Made by a program: the position numbers and the translations under genes
In this document: in pieces, positions 1 to 8,582 of the stretch
How the letters are laid out: each line of letters starts with the position of its first letter
Position numbering within the stretch: position 1 is the first letter of the stretch
From: Metabacillus litoralis
GTDB lineage: Bacteria > Bacillota > Bacilli > Bacillales > Bacillaceae
Reading direction: 5' to 3'
DNA length: 64,000 nt
Assembly: GCF_003667825.1 (NCBI RefSeq)
Contig: NZ_CP033043.1
Coordinates: 4,032,001-4,096,000, forward strand
The notes under the pieces: generated by a model
Seen by the model: the letters and a program-made list of their open reading frames with translations, nothing else
Databases searched by the model: none
Told to the model about the DNA's origin: nothing

Positions 1-601
1 CTTGAGGAGTACTTGTAAAGTTAACAGCATCTATTTTTCCTTCAAGTATTTCACTTACAAGCTGCTCCATGACCTCTGGCTTTGGCGGGATATGCTGATA
101 AGGTAAAATTTCACGATATTCTGCACCCTGCTCCTTTAAAAAGTCAATTAATAACGGTGCCGGATCACCATGTAGCTGAAGAGCAACACTTAACCCTGAA
201 AATGAATGTGCTCTCAACTCTCTCACTAAACCAGCTGTACTTCCATCATCATCCCTGACATCTGGTTGTATTCCAAGCTTTTTAAGAACATTCACCGTTT
301 TATAGCCTCTTGCCGCAATTTTCGCACTATTTAATGCCTCAATAAATTGGTCACCTAACCCCATGTTCACTGCAGTTTGATAGAGCTTGTCTGTTCCAAT
401 TCCCGTAGTGAAAATCAACCAGTTAAAATTCCCTTCTATTAAGGCCTTTATTTCTTTTTCAACATTTGTATCATCTAAAAAAACTGTTCCCTGTGCTGGT
501 CGAATTAGTGCAACGCCACCAAGGTTTTCTACTAGCTTACTAAGTTCTTCTGATTTACGCTGACCTGCAAGAGCAATCGTTTTGCCAGTTAATCGTTTCA
601 T
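1..601 (-). CDS. Uroporphyrinogen-III synthase-like protein (3' end outside window)
   Basis: Reading from the ATG at 601 the frame stays open to the window edge (about 200 codons), so the C-terminus is missing. The start is supported by GGAGGTA a few bases upstream. The translation begins MKRLTGKTIALAGQRKSEEL. It alternates Rossmann-like strands and ends near DAVNFTSTPQ, which resembles the conserved DAVTFTS segment of the HemD fold (two alpha/beta domains that close hydroxymethylbilane into uroporphyrinogen III). There are no other heme genes beside it, so it may be one of the stand-alone HemD-like proteins of bacilli rather than the pathway enzyme. Family assignment is fairly firm; the exact role is inferred. 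Confidence 0.75.
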   Translation of the reverse strand, partial: MKRLTGKTIALAGQRKSEELSKLVENLGGVALIRPAQGTVFLDDTNVEKEIKALIEGNFNWLIFTTGIGTDKLYQTAVNMGLGDQFIEALNSAKIAARGYKTVNVLKKLGIQPDVRDDDGSTAGLVRELRAHSFSGLSVALQLHGDPAPLLIDFLKEQGAEYREILPYQHIPPKPEVMEQLVSEILEGKIDAVNFTSTPQ

Positions 602-662
602 CGTATACCTCCGCTAAAAAGATAAGTTGCTATTATTGTATCATCAGCTGTTGAATGCACAA

Positions 663-703
663 CAAAAAAGTGACTCAAGGAATATCCTTTCCCTCGAGCC
701 ACT
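663..703 (-). terminator. Intrinsic terminator of purU
   Basis: On the minus strand a stem of AGTGGCTCGAGG paired with CTTGAGTCACT is followed directly by a T run, just after the purU stop codon. Confidence 0.8.
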
Positions 704-707
704 TATA

Positions 708-1607
708 TTAGAAGACGATTGTTTTATTTTCGTGAACAAGAATACGGTCTTCAAGATGCCATTTTACTGCTCTTGCTAACACACTTCGTTCAACATTACG
801 ACCAATTTTTTTCAAGCTATCAACATTATCACGATGATCCACACGGCTAATGTCTTGCTCAATAATTGGACCTTCATCAAGATCATTTGTTACATAATGG
901 GACGTTGCTCCAATTAATTTCACTCCACGTCCATATGCTCTTTCATATGGTCTTGCACCAACGAAGGCTGGTAAGAAGGAATGGTGGATATTGATAATTT
1001 TGTTTGGATTTGCAGATACAAACTTCGGCGTTAAAATTTGCATATAACGCGCCAAAATAATTAAATCAATATCATGCTCTTTTAGAAGCTGAAGTTGTTG
1101 ATCTTCTACTTGCTCACGAATATCCTTGTTGGCAGGAATATGATAGAAGGGAATATTTAGTGATTCAACGACTTCCCTTGCTTCTTCATGATTACTAACG
1201 ACAAGCGAGATATCTGCCATTAAGTCGCCGCTTTGCCATTCCCATAGAAGCTCAAGTAAGCAGTGCAATTCTTTTGAGACGAAAATCGCCACTTTTTTCA
1301 AATTATATACATGCGTGAAGTTCCAGTCCATTGAAAATTTCTCTGCAATTTGATTAAACTGGACCTCCATCTTTTGTGCTTTATCTTTTAAGTTTGGACA
1401 TTCAAATTCAATTCGAATGAAAAAAGTACCGCCCTCAGGATTTGTAGAGTACTGACTTGATTCAATAATATTAGCATTATGCTCAAATAAAAATGTTGAT
1501 ATTGCTGAGACAATACCAGGTTGGTCCGGACAGCTAACTAATAAACGTCCACGATTTTGATTTTTTTCCTGAAAATGTTCAATTTGATTTTTTATAAATG
1601 CATTCAT
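708..1607 (-). CDS. purU: Formyltetrahydrofolate deformylase
   Basis: About 299 residues. PurU hydrolyses 10-formyl-tetrahydrofolate to formate and tetrahydrofolate, balancing one-carbon units and supplying formate for PurT. The N-terminal ACT regulatory domain shows LLVSCPDQPGIVSAIS. The C-terminal formyltransferase domain shows the conserved NIHHSFLPAFVGARPYERA stretch and the later DEGPIIEQDI, both typical of the family. A longer frame exists upstream, but the ATG at 1607 is preferred because AGAGG lies just before it and PurU proteins begin close to the ACT domain. It stands as a single gene with its own terminator. Confidence 0.93.
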   Translation of the reverse strand: MNAFIKNQIEHFQEKNQNRGRLLVSCPDQPGIVSAISTFLFEHNANIIESSQYSTNPEGGTFFIRIEFECPNLKDKAQKMEVQFNQIAEKFSMDWNFTHVYNLKKVAIFVSKELHCLLELLWEWQSGDLMADISLVVSNHEEAREVVESLNIPFYHIPANKDIREQVEDQQLQLLKEHDIDLIILARYMQILTPKFVSANPNKIINIHHSFLPAFVGARPYERAYGRGVKLIGATSHYVTNDLDEGPIIEQDISRVDHRDNVDSLKKIGRNVERSVLARAVKWHLEDRILVHENKTIVF

Positions 1608-1689
1608 TATATATACCTCTCTATAAGTGATTAAAACATTATACATTAGTCAGTCAAAATTATTAAGGTTTTAAAAACACTTTTTTATT

Positions 1690-2142
1690 TTATGACTTCG
1701 TAAATTCATGATTTCGCTTCTGCTTTGCCTTTCGAATGATCTGATTCATCACCTCTGATAAAACCAATCCTATTGCAATTGCACCAGAAATCATAAAGGC
1801 CTTTGCTGCAAGTGGTATCGCAGCATTATAGTCATTTTCCACCACTTGCCTCATCGCATCATACGCTAGTCCTCCCGGCACTAACGGAATAATTCCGGAC
1901 ACGTTAAATATAATCACAGGCGTTTTATGCTTCTTTGCATAGTATTGACTAATAATTGCAATAACAAAAGAGGCAATTAAAGAAGCAAAAACACTGTCAT
2001 TAGAATACTCAAACAACCCGATATAAATCATCCAGCCAACCATTCCAGCGAAACCACATCGAAATAATGCCTGAACAGGTGCATTAAAGATGATTCCGAA
2101 TGCTGCAGATGCGATAAAGCTTGTTATAAGCTGTTCAATCAA
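1690..2142 (-). CDS. Threonine/serine exporter, ThrE_2-type subunit
   Basis: 150 residues, mostly hydrophobic with about four to five membrane helices and a basic tail (RKAKQKRNHEF). It carries the GIIPLVPGGLAYDAMR segment typical of the short half of split ThrE transporters (DUF3815, like E. coli YjjB). It lies 44 bp downstream of the ThrE_1-type gene on the same strand, so the two are probably co-transcribed and form one exporter for threonine or serine or another small acid. The substrate is inferred from the family only. Confidence 0.85.
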   Translation of the reverse strand: MIEQLITSFIASAAFGIIFNAPVQALFRCGFAGMVGWMIYIGLFEYSNDSVFASLIASFVIAIISQYYAKKHKTPVIIFNVSGIIPLVPGGLAYDAMRQVVENDYNAAIPLAAKAFMISGAIAIGLVLSEVMNQIIRKAKQKRNHEFTKS

Positions 2143-2186
2143 ATGAAGCCCTCCTTATAAGAAAGCTGTATTGCTATCCAGAAATG

Positions 2187-2942
2187 TTAATAAAACGAGA
2201 AAACAACCGCAACACCTGCTCCGATGGCAAATGCGGTTAAAAAGGCTTCTGCTCCCTTTGATATTCCGGATACTAAATGACCTGCCATAAGGTCTCTCAC
2301 TGCGTTTGTAATGAGCAAACCAGGTACTAACGGCATAACAGAACCGATAATAATTTTATCCAGCTCAGCACCAATATTAAGCGTGACAAATAAAACAGAT
2401 AGTAGACCGATGATAAGTGATGCTAAAAATTCAGCAAAGAACTTTATTTCGACTAATCGATGAAGATAGATTAAGCTTGAAAATCCGATTCCGCCCGCAA
2501 TAACTGCTGGAAGAAAATCCGTCCAGCCACCTTGAAACATAATTAAAAAGCAACCACTTGCGATCGAAGCTGCCCCAATTTGTACCCAAATCGGGTAGGC
2601 GTGAGCATCTAGTTCAATTTCCTTTAAATGAGCATATGCCTCTTCAACCGATAATTCCCCGTTGCTTATTTGTCTCGAAACACCATTTACTTTTGCAACC
2701 TTTTGCAAATCTGTAGAACGATCAACTATTCTTACAAGCTGTGTTGGGGTTTTACTGCTTACAGAAAAAATGATTCCTGTTGGCGTGACATAGCTATGAG
2801 TCTCCTTTATCCCATAAGCTGCCGCTATTCTCATCATTGTATCTTCTACCCTATACGTCTCAGCCCCACTACGAAGCATAATTTTCCCAGCTAACAAACA
2901 AACATCAATAATATCAAAGGTTTGGTTTTGGTCAACACTCAC
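2187..2942 (-). CDS. Threonine/serine exporter, ThrE_1-type subunit (DUF1212)
   Basis: 251 residues from a GTG start preceded by AAGGAAAGG. The soluble N-terminal part holds the family motif around AGKIMLRSGAETYRVEDTM and the segment THSYVTPTGIIFSV. The C-terminal half has about five membrane helices with SVMPLVPGLLITNAVRD, mirroring the VPG motif of its partner. In E. coli the equivalent pair is YjjP/YjjB. It is the first gene of a two-gene operon with the ThrE_2-type subunit. Export of a hydroxy amino acid or dicarboxylate is a family-level inference. Confidence 0.87.
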   Translation of the reverse strand: MSVDQNQTFDIIDVCLLAGKIMLRSGAETYRVEDTMMRIAAAYGIKETHSYVTPTGIIFSVSSKTPTQLVRIVDRSTDLQKVAKVNGVSRQISNGELSVEEAYAHLKEIELDAHAYPIWVQIGAASIASGCFLIMFQGGWTDFLPAVIAGGIGFSSLIYLHRLVEIKFFAEFLASLIIGLLSVLFVTLNIGAELDKIIIGSVMPLVPGLLITNAVRDLMAGHLVSGISKGAEAFLTAFAIGAGVAVVFSFY

Positions 2943-3046
2943 CTTTCCTTCACCCCATCCTTAAGATACCTAGTTTGAGTTTAAAGAAGTTGGCGGAAAT
3001 AGGCAAGGGATGGTGATTGTGGGGTGGTGCCTGGTGTGGGGTGGGC

Positions 3047-3074
3047 GTGCCTGTCACTTCCCGAAGTTTGTCGA
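3047..3074 (+). repeat. Short dispersed repeat, copy 1
   Basis: Contains GTGCCTGTCAC followed by CCCGAAGTTTGTCGA. The second block recurs almost unchanged at 3401-3415 and exactly at 5489-5503, so copies flank the PhoD-like gene. Confidence 0.75.
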
Positions 3075-3097
3075 GGAATTCAGGGGGAGCTAGCGAT

Positions 3098-3374
3098 ATG
3101 AAGACCGTTTCACTTGCCTTTACTGATCGTTCTGGTCTTCATTGCTCCTATGAAGATCGTTTTACTCGCTCTTACTCACCGTTTTGGTCTTCATCTCTCC
3201 TATGAAGACCGTTTCTCTCGCTTTTTCTCACCATTTTGGTCTTCATCTCTCCTATGAAGACCGTTTCACTTGCCTTTACTGATCGTTTTGGTCTTCATCT
3301 CTCCTATGAAGACCGTTTCACTCGCTTTTTCTCACCATTTTGGTCTTCATCTCTCCTATGAAGACCGTTTCACT
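3098..3374 (+). repeat. Tandem array of five 52-bp units plus a partial sixth
   Basis: Units start with ATGAAGACC at 3098, 3150 (ATGAAGATC), 3202, 3254 and 3306, with a partial copy at 3358. Spacing is exactly 52 bp. Each unit ends with GGTCTTCAT, a 7-base spacer (usually CTCTCCT), and then ATGAAGACC of the next unit, so each junction can fold as a 9-bp hairpin with a 7-base loop. Internal positions vary between units (ACTGATCG versus CTCACCAT types), while the hairpin arms are nearly constant. The rest of 2943-3487 holds no gene I can support. Confidence 0.92.
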
Positions 3375-3393
3375 GGTGTTTAGGTTGACCACT

Positions 3394-3415
3394 GCCACTC
3401 CCCGAAGCTTGTCCA
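3394..3415 (+). repeat. Short dispersed repeat, copy 2 (diverged)
   Basis: GCCACT followed by CCCGAAGCTTGTCCA, two mismatches from the 15-bp block seen at 3060 and 5489. It lies about 70 bp before the PhoD-like start codon. Confidence 0.6.
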
Positions 3416-3487
3416 ACGCCACCTGCCTCACAAATGCACTCTTCCTTGAATAAAGTAATAAAAATACCTAGTTAGGGGTGACTGGAA

Positions 3488-5476
3488 ATGATGAAGCTTC
3501 CTGTTATTCTGTCCGGTCCTATCCTTCGTAGAGTGGAACGTTCACAGGTGTTTATTTGGCTTGCTACGAGCAAGGATTATTCAATAAATGCTGGATTGTA
3601 TGAGAAGCAAACACAAGGTTCAAAAAATCAACCTTTGTCCATAAGAACTAAAACAAAGACCGTTCGTTTAGGGAAACACCTATATATTCATCTCATAAAA
3701 TTAATGCCAACACGAGGTGAGTTTCCTGTTAATCAATTTTTAGGATATAACTTATTCTTTAAAAAAGGATTAGAGGAATATGATTTAGGCAGTCTGCAGC
3801 TCTTATCTTCAGATCATCCAGAATCACTTGTATATGAAGGGTTTGACTATCCTGCATTTTTTATTAACACTAACAAACATTCAACCATTCTGTATGGTTC
3901 CTGCAGAAAGCCCCACGGTAAAGGGGAAGACACTTTAGCCAATGCAGATGATTTAATAAAAGAACATGATCAAGATTTTACATTAAGACCTAGTTCACTT
4001 TTCATGCTTGGCGATCAAATCTATGCTGATGATATAGCCGGTCCACTCGTACCGTATATTCAAAAAATTAAGCAGGAATTAATTGGTGATGACGAAAATT
4101 TAATTGAGGTCGAACCAAAATTAAATAAAGCACCCTATCAACACCTTTTAACTAAAATTAACGGTCGACAATCGATCGCAGAGGATCTCTGTAAATTCAC
4201 ATCATCTCATGCTGAAAACCATTTGCTTACCTTTGGAGAATATGCAGCAATGTACTTATTAAACTGGAGCCCTGCGCTTTGGAATGTCTTGATAGAGTCA
4301 CATGGCGTAAATGCAAATGCATTTGAAGATTTATATAAAAGGAATTCTTTTTACCCTAAAGAAAAAGATGATCTTCAACATCATTTTCTTGAACATATTG
4401 AGGATGTTCATTATTTCCAATCAGGGCTTTCAAAGGTTAGAAGAGTGTTAGCAAATGTTCCAACATATATGATATTTGATGATCATGATATAACAGATGA
4501 TTGGAATATTACGGATAGTTGGAAAGAACAAGTCTATGAGGCTCCGCTTGGAAAGCATACGATTGCTAGTGGTTTAACGGCTTATTGGGCCTTTCAAGGT
4601 TGGGGAAACAACCCGAATAGCTTTGATTCCTCCTTTATTCACGATATCGAGCAATACTTAAAATTAAATTCGGTCAATACGCCTTCTTATAATCGCTGGA
4701 TAAACACAATTCTTGACTTTGAAGGGTGGCATTTTATTGCCCCGACAAACCCGAAAACACTTTGTCTCGATACTCGAACTCTACGGGAAAACGAGTCTAC
4801 CCAAAGTAACCATATAAATTTTTCTAAACCTTCTAAATTAATTGGCTCAAGGGGATGGGAACTCCTAGATACGCTAATTAAGGAAAGCTCATGGCAACAA
4901 GGGGACTCGTTACAAATTACTTCAGCAACTCCGCTTTATGGGGTTGATAGTATAGAGTCATTTTTAAAGAAAAACATCTATCCGTTTCGGTCATTGGGTA
5001 TACCTGTTCAATACAAACTAGATTTTGAAGCTTGGAAATATAACCTTAATGGCTTTTATTCTTTTCTGGAACAATTGTTAAAGTGGAAGCCAGGTGAGTG
5101 TGCTATTTTATCAGGAGACGTTCATTATGCTTTTCGAGCAAAAGCTGATCTTGAGCTGAAGGGTGAAGATCTTACTATTTACCAATTTACGAGCAGTCCA
5201 ATGAAGAATGAGAGTTTTGAAATGCTTGGTGGAAGCTTATTGAAGCTCATCATTTGGTTGAACGATATTCGAAGACAAGAACCTGTCTTAAAACGGTACG
5301 GTATGATAAACGGAACTGTGAAGAAGCTTAAGGATACCTCCGAAACATCGGAATCATTATTATGGAAAGAAAAAATTACTTACTACTCCTTAGAAAGTGG
5401 TTCAATGATTGAAACAAAGAATAATCTCGGGGTGTTCTTGCGTGACAACAAGGGAGTGCGGAGTTACTTGTTGTAG
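3488..5476 (+). CDS. PhoD-like metallophosphatase family protein
   Basis: 662 residues without a signal peptide, so probably cytoplasmic, unlike secreted Tat-dependent PhoD. Metal-binding motifs of the PhoD/metallophosphatase fold appear in order: GSCRKPHGKGED near residue 136, LGDQIYADD near 173, FDDHDITDDW near 328 and SGDVHYAF near 541. A phosphomono- or diesterase activity is expected; the substrate is unknown. The first of two ATGs is used, with GGGGTGA upstream. The gene is isolated, bounded by copies of a short repeat (3394-3415 and 5476-5503), and follows a tandem repeat array, which may point to past insertion of the whole segment. Confidence 0.85.
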   Translation: MMKLPVILSGPILRRVERSQVFIWLATSKDYSINAGLYEKQTQGSKNQPLSIRTKTKTVRLGKHLYIHLIKLMPTRGEFPVNQFLGYNLFFKKGLEEYDLGSLQLLSSDHPESLVYEGFDYPAFFINTNKHSTILYGSCRKPHGKGEDTLANADDLIKEHDQDFTLRPSSLFMLGDQIYADDIAGPLVPYIQKIKQELIGDDENLIEVEPKLNKAPYQHLLTKINGRQSIAEDLCKFTSSHAENHLLTFGEYAAMYLLNWSPALWNVLIESHGVNANAFEDLYKRNSFYPKEKDDLQHHFLEHIEDVHYFQSGLSKVRRVLANVPTYMIFDDHDITDDWNITDSWKEQVYEAPLGKHTIASGLTAYWAFQGWGNNPNSFDSSFIHDIEQYLKLNSVNTPSYNRWINTILDFEGWHFIAPTNPKTLCLDTRTLRENESTQSNHINFSKPSKLIGSRGWELLDTLIKESSWQQGDSLQITSATPLYGVDSIESFLKKNIYPFRSLGIPVQYKLDFEAWKYNLNGFYSFLEQLLKWKPGECAILSGDVHYAFRAKADLELKGEDLTIYQFTSSPMKNESFEMLGGSLLKLIIWLNDIRRQEPVLKRYGMINGTVKKLKDTSETSESLLWKEKITYYSLESGSMIETKNNLGVFLRDNKGVRSYLL

Positions 5477-5503
5477 TGACAGGCACCACCCGAAGTTTGT
5501 CGA
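5476..5503 (+). repeat. Short dispersed repeat, copy 3
   Basis: GTGACAGGCAC starts on the last base of the stop codon and is followed by an exact CCCGAAGTTTGTCGA. In copy 1 the first block is in the opposite orientation relative to the second. Confidence 0.72.
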
Positions 5504-5507
5504 ATAG

Positions 5508-5536
5508 CATCCTCCTTTAATGGAGGGTGTTTTTTT
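5508..5536 (+). terminator. Intrinsic terminator after the PhoD-like gene
   Basis: Stem CATCCTCC / GGAGGGTG with a six-base loop, followed by seven T residues. Confidence 0.85.
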
Positions 5537-5673
5537 GGCCCTTTTTGAAAAAGTCTTAATATGTTAGATGAATTTAGTAGTTACTTCTTTCTTTTTTAAA
5601 TATAATGTTTATGTTGCTGCTTAGAGCAATAGATTTGTAGAAATTATCTACATATAAGAAAGAAGGGTACTGC

Positions 5674-6609
5674 TTGGTTAATAAGCATCAATATCAAATT
5701 TATATATCGCTATTTGTTGTAATGGTTTTTTGGGGATTCAATGTTATTGCAACAAAGCTTCTTGTTACAAGCTTTATGCCTGTGACAATGACAGCTTTTC
5801 GTATTTTTACAGCAGCTGTTGGCGTGTTTATCATTTTATTTTCTTTAAAGCTTGTAAGAAAACCTACCAAAAAGGAATGGCAGTACATTATCATCTGTTC
5901 CTTATTTAATGTTGTTGGACATCATTACTTTCTGTCAATTGGTTTAAAAGAGACCTCAGCTTCTAATGGGGGACTAATATTAGGAACTGGACCAATCTTA
6001 ACGACGATTCTAGCCTTTTTATTTTTACGAAACAAAATCACGATCCTTCGCTTTTGTGGAATTATTCTTGGATTTATTGGCATTTCATTCATTGTGTTTC
6101 AAAATGGAGAAAGTTTGGAAGGTATTTCTCTTGGTGATGTTCATGTATTTCTATCTATTTTTGTTCAGGCCGTTAGTTTTATTATGATTAAGAAGGTATC
6201 TTCAACATTAGATCCCCGCCTGATGACAGGTTATATGCTTTTCATTGGCTCACTTTTACTCTTTATCATCAGTCTTATTGTTGAGCCTGCTGGTCTCGAG
6301 AGCATGACTAACGGATCACTTTCTATATGGATTTTCTTCTTCGCTTCAGCATTTTTAGCAACATCTGTTGGACATATGATCTACAATTATGCGGTTGGAA
6401 AAGTTGGGCCAGCTGAGTCAGCTGTTTTCATTAATCTTAATCCATTTTTTGCATTAGTTGGTGCAACCATATTTTTAGGAGAAGTTATTACACTTCAGCA
6501 AATGATCGGTTTTATTTTCATCATTTTTGGTGTTGTGCTTGGGTCAGGTGGTTTTGAAGGCATTCTTCGAAATCAAAAACGAAAGAGAAATAGAGTGATC
6601 GATTGCTAA
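5674..6609 (+). CDS. EamA/DMT-family membrane transporter
   Basis: 311 residues with about ten hydrophobic helices arranged as two EamA repeats (MVFWGFNVIATKLL near the start; the second repeat begins near FLSIFVQAVSFIMIKK). The start is a TTG with AGAAGGG about seven bases upstream. The family exports or imports small metabolites such as amino acids or nucleobases; no substrate can be assigned from sequence. It precedes adenine deaminase in the same orientation, but a promoter and a terminator lie between them, so co-transcription is not required. Confidence 0.85.
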   Translation: MVNKHQYQIYISLFVVMVFWGFNVIATKLLVTSFMPVTMTAFRIFTAAVGVFIILFSLKLVRKPTKKEWQYIIICSLFNVVGHHYFLSIGLKETSASNGGLILGTGPILTTILAFLFLRNKITILRFCGIILGFIGISFIVFQNGESLEGISLGDVHVFLSIFVQAVSFIMIKKVSSTLDPRLMTGYMLFIGSLLLFIISLIVEPAGLESMTNGSLSIWIFFFASAFLATSVGHMIYNYAVGKVGPAESAVFINLNPFFALVGATIFLGEVITLQQMIGFIFIIFGVVLGSGGFEGILRNQKRKRNRVIDC

Positions 6610-6620
6610 TGTTAAGATTA

Positions 6621-6649
6621 TTGACATTAAATGTTAGATGTTTTAAAAT
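6621..6649 (+). promoter_or_regulatory. Sigma-A promoter of adeC
   Basis: TTGACA at 6621-6626 and TAAAAT at 6644-6649 with exactly 17 bp between. Transcription would start about 125 bp before the adeC ATG and run through the hairpin at 6703. Confidence 0.7.
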
Positions 6650-6702
6650 TTGTTTTAACTTATCATACACTGATAATAAGAAATACTAGTATCAGATTAC
6701 CG

Positions 6703-6742
6703 CCGCAAAGAAAAGGTTATGCTTTTTTCTTGCGGTTTTTTT
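6703..6742 (+). terminator. Intrinsic terminator in the adeC leader
   Basis: CCGCAA... pairs with ...TTGCGG, with A/T-rich pairing inside, followed by seven T residues. It ends the upstream EamA transcript. Because it also lies downstream of the 6621 promoter, it could attenuate adeC. Confidence 0.75.
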
Positions 6743-6780
6743 CTAAACTATTTTAATAAACGAAAGGAGAGATCACACCT

Positions 6781-8520
6781 ATGGAATACTTCACTCATAA
6801 ACTAGCTGCTTCTGCAAAGAAAGTAAAAGCTGATGTTGTTATAAAAAACGGGAAAATAATAGATGTATTTAATGGTGAGATCATCGAAGAAGACATTGCA
6901 ATTACAGATGGTGTTATCGTTGGAATTGGTCATTATGAAGGAATCCAAACCATCGATGCCAAGGGAAAATATATTTCACCAGGTTTTATTGATGGTCATG
7001 TTCACATTGAGTCCGCAATGGTAACTCCTCAACAATTTTCTCAAGTCGTCATTCCACACGGTGTCACAACAGTTATTGCTGATCCCCATGAAATAGCCAA
7101 TGTTAGTGGTTCAAAGGGCATTCAATTTATGATTGATTCAGCAAAGGATATCCCTTTAAACACCTATTTTATGCTTCCTTCCTGTGTTCCAGCTACCCCG
7201 TTTGAAAATGCAGGTGCCGTACTTACTGCCGATGATTTAGAGATATTTTACAAAGAAGAACGTGTTTTAGGGCTTGCTGAGGTGATGGATTTTCCTTCTG
7301 TTTTTCATCAAGAGAAGGGGATGATGAAAAAGCTCATAACAGCCAATAAACTCGGTAAAAAAATAGACGGCCATGCTGCTGGTCTATCTGGAGATGCCAT
7401 AAATGTTTATGCATCTGCGGGAATTAAAACGGATCATGAGTGTGTCACACCTGAGGAAGCACATGACCGTTTGAAAAGAGGCATGTACGTTATGCTTAGA
7501 GAAGGATCAGCTGCAAGAGATGTTTCAGCTTTATTGCCTGTTATTACCGAAAGGAATTCACGTCGCTGTCTCTTTGTAACCGATGATAAACATTTAGATG
7601 ATTTAATTGCTGAAGGAAGCATTGATTACAATATTTTTCTTTCCATTAAAGGGGGACTAAACCCAATTCTTGCCTACCAAATGGCCACCATCAACGCAGC
7701 AGAATGCTTTGGCTTAACATCAAAAGGCGCTATTGCTCCAGGCTATGATGCTGATCTTGTATTTTTAGATAGTTTGGAAGATGTAAAGATTGAAAAAGTA
7801 TTCTTAAAAGGGAAGCTTATGGCTGAAAATGGACGTTTTGTTTGTTCAGAATTTAGTGAAACAACTCCATCCATCCCGGATACTTTATCAAACACCATTC
7901 ATATTCAAGATATTGAAATCGATGATCTGCAAATCCCATGTTTACAGGGAACTACAGCTAACATTATTGAGATCATTCCAAATAAAATCATTACAAAGCA
8001 TATTGTTGAAGAAATTCATTCACAAAATGGTTATTTTCAACCATCTGTTAGCAGGGATCATCTTAAGATGACCGTTGTTGAAAGACATGCAGCAACTGGA
8101 AATATCGGATTAGGAATCGTCAAAGGATTTGGCCTTAAAAGTGGAGCAATTGCTTCGACTGTTGCACATGATTCTCATAATATCATTGCTTTAGGTACAA
8201 ATGATCAAGATCTTCTTAAAGCCATTTATGAATTAAAAGCAATGGGCGGTGGCCTGGTTGTAATGAATGAAAATATGGTGATTGCTTCCTTACCGTTAGA
8301 AATTTCAGGCTTAATGACAGCCTCATCTTTTAAAGATGTAAATAAGATGCTAAAGGAAATTGATGAGGCTCTACTGCATATTGGCTTTACAGGAAACTTC
8401 AACCCATTTTTAACTCTGTCGTTTTTAGCTCTGCCTGTAATCCCCGAATTAAAATTAACAGACTTGGGGTTGTTTCAAGTGAAGGATTTTAAGCATGTGG
8501 ATGTAGTAAATCTCAGGTAA
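6781..8520 (+). CDS. adeC: Adenine deaminase
   Basis: 579 residues. It converts adenine to hypoxanthine and ammonia in purine salvage. The amidohydrolase metal site is visible as GFIDGHVHIESAM near residue 70, with HAAGLSGDAI near 197 and the DDKHLDD segment near 273. The C-terminal domain of the Ade family (GIVKGFGLKSGAIASTVAHD) is intact. GGAGAG stands before the ATG. It has its own promoter and a leader terminator, and ends at a strong terminator, so it is a single-gene unit. Length agrees with bacillar enzymes of this family. Confidence 0.95.
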   Translation: MEYFTHKLAASAKKVKADVVIKNGKIIDVFNGEIIEEDIAITDGVIVGIGHYEGIQTIDAKGKYISPGFIDGHVHIESAMVTPQQFSQVVIPHGVTTVIADPHEIANVSGSKGIQFMIDSAKDIPLNTYFMLPSCVPATPFENAGAVLTADDLEIFYKEERVLGLAEVMDFPSVFHQEKGMMKKLITANKLGKKIDGHAAGLSGDAINVYASAGIKTDHECVTPEEAHDRLKRGMYVMLREGSAARDVSALLPVITERNSRRCLFVTDDKHLDDLIAEGSIDYNIFLSIKGGLNPILAYQMATINAAECFGLTSKGAIAPGYDADLVFLDSLEDVKIEKVFLKGKLMAENGRFVCSEFSETTPSIPDTLSNTIHIQDIEIDDLQIPCLQGTTANIIEIIPNKIITKHIVEEIHSQNGYFQPSVSRDHLKMTVVERHAATGNIGLGIVKGFGLKSGAIASTVAHDSHNIIALGTNDQDLLKAIYELKAMGGGLVVMNENMVIASLPLEISGLMTASSFKDVNKMLKEIDEALLHIGFTGNFNPFLTLSFLALPVIPELKLTDLGLFQVKDFKHVDVVNLR

Positions 8521-8547
8521 GAATGCCGTAAAAGGGAGATACAATAT

Positions 8548-8578
8548 AAGGGATCGGTGCAATTCCGATCCCTTTTTT
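8548..8578 (+). terminator. Intrinsic terminator of adeC
   Basis: AAGGGATCGG / CCGATCCCTT stem, seven-base loop, T run. It also serves as the boundary to the convergent minus-strand gene. Confidence 0.9.
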
Positions 8579-8582
8579 CTTT

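Noticed and set aside
2670..2894. Plus-strand frame opposite the ThrE_1-type gene
   Set aside because: A shadow of a well-supported gene; codon composition and content are not protein-like.
3017..3205. Plus-strand open frame of 62 codons across the repeats
   Set aside because: It runs through tandem repeat DNA, lacks a ribosome binding site and has a Trp/Gly-rich start without protein character.
3098..3374. CRISPR array
   Set aside because: The whole 52-bp unit repeats, the so-called spacers are near-identical between units, and no cas genes are present.
6650..6780. Purine riboswitch before adeC
   Set aside because: The conserved core loops of purine riboswitches are absent; only a short leader with a terminator is seen.
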